Under the pieces are notes generated by a model. The model searched no databases. It was not told the DNA's origin and was given only the letters and a program-made list of their open reading frames with translations. A stretch of 39,044 nt of DNA from Oscillospiraceae bacterium. GTDB taxonomy: Bacteria; Bacillota; Clostridia; Oscillospirales; Ruminococcaceae. The stretch is taken from positions 1 through 39,044 of the forward strand of contig JAFSAW010000019.1 of the NCBI GenBank assembly GCA_017442085.1, in the 5' to 3' direction. Shown piece after piece: positions 8,397 through 14,368 of this stretch. Position 1 is the stretch's first letter; each line of letters begins with the position of its first letter. The position numbers and the translations under genes are program-made.

Positions 8397-9660
8397 CAAT
8401 ATATTAATGGCGTTGCAGAGCCTTAAAGCCAACAAGATGCGCGCTTTGCTGACAATGCTGGGAATTATTATAGGCATAGGTTCGGTTATTGCCATAGAAA
8501 CTGTGGGCAACAGCCTCAGCGGTTCAATTACAGACAGTATGTCGGGGTTTGGGGCAAGTGATATAACCGTGTCGGTTGCCGAAAAGGAGGACGATGACGA
8601 AAACACATCATCAGATGTGCGAATGCGTCTGTTCCGCCCGTCAAGCCCTGATGAGAGCGATTTGATAACCGATGTTATGCTTGCGGATTTCAGAGCGGCA
8701 TTTTCTGATAAAGTGAGATATATAAAGATAAGTGAAAATGCGGGCAGCGGCACATATCAGACAGGCAGTGACAGCACATCGCTTACTGTGGTGGGGGTAA
8801 ACGATGAATATATTCAGGCAGAGGAAACAGTAATTCTGTATGGAAGAAGTATCTCAAACAGTGCCGATGCAGATAAAAAGCTGTGTATGATTGCCGATAC
8901 CTTTGCAGAGGATTATATGGCTATCTCCCCTGTAAATGCAGTGGGAAAAGAACTCAGCATAAAGATAAACGGCACACCCCACAGCTTTTATATTGTGGGG
9001 GTGTATGAGTACACAGAAGACGAAACCCTTTCTGCTGTGGCAGGAGAAACGGTTACAGATATGTACATTCCCCTTTCCACAGCAAAAATCATCAGCGGCA
9101 GCTATGACAACTATTCCTCCGTTACGGTGGTCAGCGCAGAAGGAACAGATGTAACCTCTTTTATAGATGTGGCAGAAGAATTCTTTGCCAGCTATTACAC
9201 CCTTAACGACAGCTGGACTGCCACAGCCAGCAGTATGGAAACGCTGGTAAGCACACTTACGGAAATGCTGGATACAGTCAGCCTTGCCATAAGTGCAATT
9301 GCGGCAATCAGCCTGCTGGTGGGAGGTATCGGTGTAATGAATATTATGCTGGTTTCTGTGACTGAAAGAACAAAGGAAATCGGTACAAGAAAAGCTCTTG
9401 GTGCACCAAAAAACACAATTCTGATGCAGTTTATAATCGAGGCAGTTGTAATCTGTCTTGTGGGCGGTGCACTGGGCATTATGCTTGGCACAGGTCTGGG
9501 GGCGGTTGCCTGCAGCTTTATGGGGTACTCGGCAAAGGCTGATGTTGAAAGTATAATTCTGGTTGTGGGAATTTCTATGGCCATAGGTGTGTTTTTCGGA
9601 TACTACCCTGCAAACAAGGCAAGCAAACTTGACCCGATTGAAGCATTGAGGTATGAATAG
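8389..9660 (+). CDS. MacB/YknZ-type ABC transporter permease (FtsX domain)
   Basis: 423 residues from ATG 8389, which overlaps the ATPase stop by 8 bases; an upstream in-frame start at 8344 is less likely because it lies deeper in the ATPase gene. One N-terminal membrane helix (TMLGIIIGIGSVIAIE) is followed by a large extracellular MacB-type domain (about residues 45-290) and a C-terminal FtsX block of three helices (SAIAAISLLVGGIGVMNIM; IIEAVVICLVGGALGIML; SIILVVGISMAIGVFFGY). The conserved cytoplasmic loop VTERTKEIGTRKALGA and the ending NKASKLDPIEALRYE are classic MacB features. With 5722-7653 and 7653-8396 it forms a mechanotransmission exporter, probably for a peptide antibiotic or toxin. 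Confidence 0.92.
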   Translation: MLDNILMALQSLKANKMRALLTMLGIIIGIGSVIAIETVGNSLSGSITDSMSGFGASDITVSVAEKEDDDENTSSDVRMRLFRPSSPDESDLITDVMLADFRAAFSDKVRYIKISENAGSGTYQTGSDSTSLTVVGVNDEYIQAEETVILYGRSISNSADADKKLCMIADTFAEDYMAISPVNAVGKELSIKINGTPHSFYIVGVYEYTEDETLSAVAGETVTDMYIPLSTAKIISGSYDNYSSVTVVSAEGTDVTSFIDVAEEFFASYYTLNDSWTATASSMETLVSTLTEMLDTVSLAISAIAAISLLVGGIGVMNIMLVSVTERTKEIGTRKALGAPKNTILMQFIIEAVVICLVGGALGIMLGTGLGAVACSFMGYSAKADVESIILVVGISMAIGVFFGYYPANKASKLDPIEALRYE

Positions 9661-9784
9661 CTTTACTTTTTTTATATGTCATCACAAAGTCGGCAATAGG
9701 CAGATTTTTCTGTGATAATTCGGTGAATATACACATTATCAACAAATAAATCCATTTAATATAATTACACATTCAAGTACCTTC

Positions 9785-9816
9785 TTTAGTCTGTTTTTAG
9801 CTGTTGATAGTATGAT
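9785..9816 (+). promoter_or_regulatory. Response regulator promoter with predicted autoregulatory box
   Basis: TTTAGTC (9785-9791), 4-bp spacer, TTTAGCT (9796-9802), then 8 bp to TATGAT (9811-9816). Spacing and sequence match the exporter promoter at 5658-5689 (15 of 16 bases identical across the box). The leader would be only about 11 nt, with GGGGTGAT as ribosome binding site. Confidence 0.65.
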
Positions 9817-9833
9817 ATTATCGGGGTGATTTA

Positions 9834-10508
9834 ATGAAACTGCTTATTGCCGAAGATGACCCAAGACTGCTTAAAAGTCTGGTTTATATTTTTGAAAAGA
9901 ACAAGTACACAGTGGACGGTGTCTCCAGCGGGGATGCCGCCCTTGATTATGCTCTGACCGATGAATACGACGGTATAATTCTGGATATTATGATGCCCGT
10001 AATGGACGGCATCGAGGTGCTGAAAAATATACGAAACAAAAAAATAACCACTCCCGTACTGTTTCTGACTGCAAGAACAGAGGTTGAGCAAAGAGTGGAA
10101 GGGCTGGATGCAGGTGCGGATGATTATCTGCCAAAGCCTTTTTCCACACAGGAACTGCTTGCAAGGGTGCGAGCAATGCTGCGCCGAAAGGATAACTACA
10201 CGGCGGATATTGTGGAGTGCAAAGGTCTTGTGCTCAACCGCTCCACCTATCAGCTCGGCAGCGGAGAAAGCCTGCTGTCTTTAAGCAGCAAAGAATTTCA
10301 GATAATGGAAATGCTTATCCTTCGACAGGGCAATATGGTATCCACCGAACAGCTGATAAGCCATATATGGGGCTGGGATACCGATGTTGATACAAGTGTA
10401 GTTTGGGTACATATCTCCAATCTGCGCAAAAAGCTGGCTGCACTGGACTGCGGTGCCGAGATAAAATTTATCCGCAGCGGCGGATATGTGCTGGAGGTTA
10501 AGGAATGA
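9834..10508 (+). CDS. OmpR-family response regulator
   Basis: 224 residues. Receiver domain 1-118: acidic pocket E7/D8/D9, phosphoacceptor D51 (ILDIMMP), T79 (LFLTA) and K101 (LPKPF) are all present. The C-terminal winged-helix DNA-binding domain (about 128-222) contains LSSKEFQIMEML and VWVHISNLRKKL. It overlaps the kinase start by 4 bases (ATGA), so the pair is cotranslated. The shared heptad box before this gene and before the exporter suggests that it activates the exporter operon and its own gene when phosphorylated. The exact signal is unknown; location beside a MacAB-like exporter suggests a cell-envelope-active peptide. Confidence 0.93.
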   Translation: MKLLIAEDDPRLLKSLVYIFEKNKYTVDGVSSGDAALDYALTDEYDGIILDIMMPVMDGIEVLKNIRNKKITTPVLFLTARTEVEQRVEGLDAGADDYLPKPFSTQELLARVRAMLRRKDNYTADIVECKGLVLNRSTYQLGSGESLLSLSSKEFQIMEMLILRQGNMVSTEQLISHIWGWDTDVDTSVVWVHISNLRKKLAALDCGAEIKFIRSGGYVLEVKE

Positions 10509-11731
10509 TTTATTCCCTGCGAAAGAAATTCATAAAAATCAGTGCGGTTTCCATCCTTATTGTTTTTTCAGCCATATTTGCAGGCATTGCAGTTACAAAC
10601 CAGATACAGCTGAACGACACAATGGACACACTGACCGATGCAATATCCCGCAACGGAGGTGCTTTCCCCGATTTTAATAAAGGAAATCCTCCAAGGGATA
10701 GGCCTTTTAACAAACCTGACATCATAACCGAAGAAACAAAGTTCAGCACCCGCTTTTTTACCGTATGGCTGGATGATTATAACGAAATAATAAAGATAAA
10801 CACCGATTCAGTATTTTCAGTTGATGAGCAGCAGTCGGTGGAGTATGCACAGAAGGCACTGAACAAAAATAAAGAGCGTGGCTGGGTGGCAGATTACAGA
10901 TACAAAATTTTCAGCCATTTTGAGGGCAAAACCATCGTCTTTGTAAACGGAGAAATGAACCGTGCAGTATCCTACAGATTTCTGGTTGTTTCGTTTTTTG
11001 TTCTGCTGGGCAGCGGCATTGTGCTGCTTATGCTATTTGTGGTTATGTCAAAAAAGGTGGTTTCACCTATTGCCGAAAGCTATGACAGGCAAAAGCAGTT
11101 TGTCACCGATGCAAACCACGAACTGAAAACACCTCTTACGCTTATAATGTCCAATGTGGATATTGTGGAGGAAGAACTGGGCAAAAGCGAATGGCTGGAC
11201 GATATAAGAAGCGAAGGTCAGCGTATGACACAGCTTATAAACCGATTGGTTTCTCTTTCCCGTATGGATGAAGAGCATAATTCCATAGAGAGGAAAGATT
11301 TTAATCTGACAGGCGTGATTTACGATACTGCATCGGAATTTGTTCAGCTTGCAGCATCAAACAGCAAAATTCTCTACTGTATGGCGCAGCCCGATGTAAC
11401 TTACAAGGGTGACGAAGCACTCATACGCCAGCTTATGTCCATACTTCTGGACAATGCCGTAAAATATTGCGACACCGACGGAGATATACACGTTGACCTC
11501 AGCTTAAAACGACATCCGATTATAACGGAGGAAAATACATACACAGATGCAGACAATGTGGAACTGGACAAACTGTTCGACCGCTTTTACCGTGCCGACA
11601 AGGCCAGAACCTACGACGGCAGCTTTGGCATAGGTCTTTCGCTGGCAAAGGAAATCGTAAACAAACACGGCGGCGAAATTTCTGCATACAGAAAAGAAAA
11701 TGCCATCGGATTTAAAATTGAACTGAAGTGA
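10505..11731 (+). CDS. Sensor histidine kinase
   Basis: 408 residues. Two membrane helices (about 11-31 and 158-181) enclose a 125-residue extracellular sensor region with no domain I recognise. The dimerisation domain has the phosphoacceptor H205 in DANHELKTPL. The ATPase domain has the N-box (LLDNAVKYC, N317), an F-box-like FDRFYRAD and the G2 box (SFGIGLSLAKEI). The G1 box (DxGxG) usual between the N and F boxes is not recognisable: the segment reads NTYTDADNVELDKLFDRF. Some small clostridial kinases share this reduction, so activity is still plausible. It is the last gene before a strong terminator and the partner of the regulator at 9834. Confidence 0.9.
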   Translation: MIYSLRKKFIKISAVSILIVFSAIFAGIAVTNQIQLNDTMDTLTDAISRNGGAFPDFNKGNPPRDRPFNKPDIITEETKFSTRFFTVWLDDYNEIIKINTDSVFSVDEQQSVEYAQKALNKNKERGWVADYRYKIFSHFEGKTIVFVNGEMNRAVSYRFLVVSFFVLLGSGIVLLMLFVVMSKKVVSPIAESYDRQKQFVTDANHELKTPLTLIMSNVDIVEEELGKSEWLDDIRSEGQRMTQLINRLVSLSRMDEEHNSIERKDFNLTGVIYDTASEFVQLAASNSKILYCMAQPDVTYKGDEALIRQLMSILLDNAVKYCDTDGDIHVDLSLKRHPIITEENTYTDADNVELDKLFDRFYRADKARTYDGSFGIGLSLAKEIVNKHGGEISAYRKENAIGFKIELK

Positions 11732-11767
11732 TGCTGATTTGCATAATTCAACTGTAAAATGAAATAA

Positions 11768-11813
11768 CCCCGGAAGTATTCCATACGGAATATTTCCGGG
11801 GCTTTCTTTTTTT
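11768..11813 (+). terminator. Intrinsic terminator of the two-component operon
   Basis: CCCCGGAA (11768-11775) pairs with TTCCGGGG (11794-11801), and TATTCC pairs with GGAATA inside, with a 4-nt loop; a T-rich tract follows. Confidence 0.92.
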
Positions 11814-12299
11814 GTACAAATGCTTGTTTTTACAAACTGCCGTACTGCATATAGGTCAAAGATATATACGGTCCAATATATTAAAATAAAATTATATCAT
11901 AAATAATCTTATTTGTCGGTCCAAAAAAGGACCCGATTTCTTATAAAAATATTCTAAAATACAGGTAAGGTCGGGGTGCACACTGACCGGACATATATTA
12001 TACGCATAAATTGCGGGTTATACTGATAAAACACATTAAATTATATTATACCACATTTTAAAGTGTTCAGGGTTTCTCCGGAGAAAGCATTTTGGGGTTT
12101 TTTATTGTTACAATACATATAAGGTTAAAGTTGCAACGTAACCTGCAAAGAAAACGATAGCGGACATCGGATGGAAAAGCGCTTTAGGGTTTTGCATAGA
12201 GAGTATCTGCACGGATTTTGAAGGACGGGGAAAATCAGCGCAAAACTGCAGTTTCTGTAAAAGCAGATGGGATTTTATATGGAATAAACAGCCTTAAAG
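11814..12299. other. Gene-free AT-rich stretch upstream of xis
   Basis: I see no credible gene in these 486 bases. It holds small palindromes: TCGGTCC/GGACCCGA (11916-11936), the 14-bp palindrome TTTCTCCGGAGAAA (12073-12086) before a T-rich run, and AGGTTA...TAACCT enclosing GTTGCAAC (about 12122-12143). Such sites could be operators or RNA structure controlling excision. A 67-codon frame at 12218-12421 has no ribosome binding site and runs through the hairpins, so it is not called. Confidence 0.5.
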
Positions 12300-12413
12300 A
12301 GCCCGGGGCCGGCAATGCCGCGGGAGCGGGTAAAAAACCTTCTCAAAAGGTTTTGTCCCGCCAGGCGAAGCCGGCCCAGGCTTCCATAAGGTTAGTATTA
12401 CCCTTATGGAAGC
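12300..12413 (+). ncRNA. Candidate structured RNA between the kinase gene and xis
   Basis: Nested perfect pairings are visible: GGGCCGGC (12306-12313) with GCCGGCCC (12370-12377) encloses a hairpin (GCGGG 12326-12330 with CCCGC 12357-12361, and AAAACCTT with AAGGTTTT). A second hairpin follows with a 12-bp perfect stem (GCTTCCATAAGG 12380-12391 with 12402-12413). This density of pairing exceeds chance. I do not recognise a known RNA family; it could be an mRNA leader element controlling xis-int or a separate RNA. Confidence 0.45.
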
Positions 12414-12484
12414 AAATGTAGCGGTAGCAGAAAAAGAGGGTTAAACAGATGTTCAGCCACGGAAAGAAAAAGCAGAAAGATATG

Positions 12485-12520
12485 CATCTCTGCAACGCCC
12501 GAAAGCGTTTTTTAGAGATG
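12485..12520 (+). promoter_or_regulatory. Hairpin with internal terminator-like stem in the xis leader
   Basis: AACGC (12494-12498) pairs with GCGTT (12505-12509) and is followed by T-rich sequence; an outer stem CATCTCT (12485-12491) with AGAGATG (12514-12520) can form around it. It lies 45 bp before the xis start and could attenuate xis-int transcription. Confidence 0.5.
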
Positions 12521-12565
12521 TAAGCAAGGGTCTTTCGTTTGAAGGACAGCGTTAGGAGGTTAAAC

Positions 12566-12763
12566 ATGAAAGAAAGAGTAAGACTTAATGATAAGCCGAC
12601 ACTGACGATTGAAGAAGCTGCAGAACTTTACAGTATTGGTCAGCACAAGCTGAGAGCGCTTACAGATGACAGCAACTGTAATTTTGTACTGTTTGTAGGC
12701 CGAAAAAAGCTTATCAAAAAACGTCAATTTGATGAATACATCGCAAAGGCTTATTCAATTTAA
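12566..12763 (+). CDS. xis: Excisionase, Tn916 Xis type
   Basis: 65 residues from ATG 12566, chosen because AGGAGG (12554-12559) lies 6 bp upstream; an in-frame TTG start at 12539 lacks such a site. The small MerR-like helix-turn-helix has the family pattern LTIEEAAELYSIGQHKLRAL, then NFVLFVGRKKLIKKRQFDEYI, closely paralleling Tn916 Xis. It is a DNA-bending directionality factor that makes the neighbouring integrase favour excision. It lies 79 bp upstream of int in the same orientation, the usual module order. Confidence 0.85.
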   Translation: MKERVRLNDKPTLTIEEAAELYSIGQHKLRALTDDSNCNFVLFVGRKKLIKKRQFDEYIAKAYSI

Positions 12764-12842
12764 TATGTAGTAAAAGGGAAAAGGGTATGTTATAATTGCA
12801 GTAATATATCCTTTTTCTGCCTGTTAAGGAAGGAGAATATAA

Positions 12843-14075
12843 ATGGCAGAAAGAAGAAAAGATTCGAAGGGAAGAGTCTTAAAAGAGAATGAATCTCAGC
12901 GTTCTGATGGTATCTACTGTTACAGATGGAGAACATCAGACCACAAAAGACATTATATCTATGCAGGAACACTTGAAGAACTGCGAGAAAAAGAGAAAAA
13001 AGTGCAAAGAGATGTAAGCGACGGCATACGTGCTGATGCAACAAGGGTTAGCCTTAACGATATATATGAACTTTGGGTGGTTCTGAAAAAAGGATTGAAA
13101 CACAATACTTTTACCAACTATCAGTATATGTATAACCAGTTTGCGAGAGGTGATATCGGCAATATCAAAATTGTAAACCTTAAACGTTCTGATGTGCGCA
13201 GATTTTATAATCATTTGATAGACGACAAAGGACTGAAAATTGCTACTGTTGATAATATTCACACTGTTATACATCAGGTGTTGGATGTTGCGGTTGATGA
13301 TGGTTATCTGCGAAACAATGTAAGTGACAATGCGTTGAAAGAACTGAAAATGTCCCGCAATCTTTTTACCGAAAAGCGAAAAGCGCTCACCCTAGATGAA
13401 CAGCATATTTTTCTTGATTATCTCAGAAATACACCGCAATACAACCACTGGTATCCAGTATTTGCATTTATGCTTGGCACAGGCTTGAGAGTTGGCGAAG
13501 CAACGGGATTGAGATGGTGTGATATTGATATGGAGAATGGCAGTATCAGCGTCAATCATACTCTTGTATATTACAGCAGGGATAAAGGCCATTGCGGTTT
13601 TGCGGTAAATACACCTAAAACCAAGGCGGGAGAGCGCACAGTACCGATGATTGCAAGTGTAAAGGAAGCGCTGATGCTGGAAAAACAGTATCAGGAAGAA
13701 GCAGGGATACATAGCCGTGCACTGATAGACGGATTTACAGATTTTATATTTATCAACCGATTTGGCGATGTACAGCATTACGGAACACTCAACAAGGCAA
13801 TCAACCGCATAGTCCGTGACTGCAACAATGAAATACTGAACAATACAAAAAATATCGAAAAAGCAGTATTGTTGCCACATTTCAGTTGTCACACCTTGAG
13901 GCATACATTTACAACCAGATTGTGTGAATCGGGAATGAATGTAAAGGTAATTCAAGAAGTTTTAGGTCATTCGGATATTTCAACTACACTTGATATTTAT
14001 GCCGATGTAACAAGAGATTTGAAGAAAAGAGAAATGCAGAGGTTTGAAGATTTTATAGGTGAAACAAGAGTGTAA
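12843..14075 (+). CDS. int: Site-specific tyrosine recombinase (integrase), Tn916 type
   Basis: 410 residues with a GGAGAA site just upstream. The N-terminal arm-binding domain (about 1-65, RRKDSKGRVLKENESQRSDG) resembles Tn916 Int; a SAM-like core-binding domain spans about 70-165; the catalytic domain follows. The catalytic set is complete: R216 (GTGLRVGEA), Lys in the beta-hairpin around 259-261 (PKTKAGERTVP), H350 and R353 (HTLRHTF), H376 (LGHSDIS) and nucleophile Y386 (LDIYADV). It should act on the 31-bp core repeat in the lysS 3' end, with its N-terminal domain binding the ACTRCACCC repeats; three of these start five bases after its stop codon. It lies close to the right end of the element, as is typical. 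Confidence 0.95.
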   Translation: MAERRKDSKGRVLKENESQRSDGIYCYRWRTSDHKRHYIYAGTLEELREKEKKVQRDVSDGIRADATRVSLNDIYELWVVLKKGLKHNTFTNYQYMYNQFARGDIGNIKIVNLKRSDVRRFYNHLIDDKGLKIATVDNIHTVIHQVLDVAVDDGYLRNNVSDNALKELKMSRNLFTEKRKALTLDEQHIFLDYLRNTPQYNHWYPVFAFMLGTGLRVGEATGLRWCDIDMENGSISVNHTLVYYSRDKGHCGFAVNTPKTKAGERTVPMIASVKEALMLEKQYQEEAGIHSRALIDGFTDFIFINRFGDVQHYGTLNKAINRIVRDCNNEILNNTKNIEKAVLLPHFSCHTLRHTFTTRLCESGMNVKVIQEVLGHSDISTTLDIYADVTRDLKKREMQRFEDFIGETRV

Positions 14076-14079
14076 ATTC

Positions 14080-14112
14080 ACTGCACCCGTTACTGCACCC
14101 GTTACTGCACCC
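14080..14112 (+). promoter_or_regulatory. Right arm-type integrase sites (three direct repeats)
   Basis: ACTGCACCC occurs at 14080-14088, 14092-14100 and 14104-14112, a 12-bp period with GTT spacers, 117 bp from the core repeat. It matches the left-end ACTACACCC at all but one position. Confidence 0.62.
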
Positions 14113-14121
14113 AATTTGCGA

Positions 14122-14214
14122 AAACATATGAAAACAGGTGACAGTATATGTATGTTTTGTCTTGAAAAAGTGCAGCAAATGAGATAATATATAAACATAT
14201 GAAAGCTTATGAAA
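14122..14214 (+). repeat. AAACATATGAAA direct repeats near the right end
   Basis: AAACATATGAAA occurs at 14122-14133 and 14193-14204, with the related CTTATGAAA just after. TTATGAAA also occurs near the left end (5561-5568). These lie between arm sites and core, where excisionase usually binds and bends DNA; this role is inferred from position only. Confidence 0.4.
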
Positions 14215-14228
14215 TGGTTTCAGGGAAA

Positions 14229-14259
14229 TTCCCAACTATGAAACCGCTGGATAAATAAT
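14229..14259 (+). other. Right attachment site (displaced copy of the lysS 3' end)
   Basis: Reads in frame as FPTMKPLDK-stop and matches 5426-5456 with one silent mismatch. It is not preceded by lysS sequence. It probably retains the original chromosomal lysS tail, followed by what looks like the native lysS terminator. Confidence 0.88.
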
Positions 14260-14309
14260 AAATCCGTATAAAAGCGGCATTAAAGCGGCATTCAGATGAT
14301 AAAACATAA

Positions 14310-14354
14310 ATATCCGCCATACCATTGTTATGTGGTATGGCGGATATATTTTTG
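14310..14354. terminator. Strong bidirectional-type terminator, probably native to lysS
   Basis: A 14-bp perfect stem (14310-14323 with 14334-14347) is followed on the + strand by ATTTTTG. On the - strand it lies just past the end of the glycosyltransferase gene. An 11-bp tandem repeat AAAGCGGCATT (14271-14292) precedes it. Confidence 0.88.
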
Positions 14355-14368
14355 CTGTTATTTAAATT

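Larger units (their letters stand above)
5426..14259 (+). mobile_element. Integrated element in the lysS 3' end carrying an ABC exporter, a two-component system and xis-int
   Basis: Bounded by 31-bp direct repeats (5426-5456 and 14229-14259; 30 of 31 identical, 8803 bp apart) that overlap the last nine codons and stop of lysS. Inside each end lie short direct repeats of the form ACTRCACCC, which fit integrase arm-type sites. Gene content in order: HlyD-like adaptor, MacB-type ATPase, MacB/FtsX permease, response regulator, histidine kinase, a gene-free structured region, excisionase, integrase, all on the + strand. Relaxase, replication, conjugation and phage structural genes are absent, so this is either a minimal island moved with help from another element or a reduced remnant. 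The intact xis, int and both attachment sites argue that excision could still occur. Confidence 0.88.

Noticed and set aside
12218-12421. 67-codon frame in the region before xis
   Set aside because: No ribosome binding site, low-complexity product, and it runs through strong hairpins that better explain the sequence.
5426-14259. Interpretation as a prophage or a conjugative transposon
   Set aside because: There are no capsid, terminase, relaxase, coupling-protein or type IV secretion genes; only integration and excision genes plus cargo are seen.
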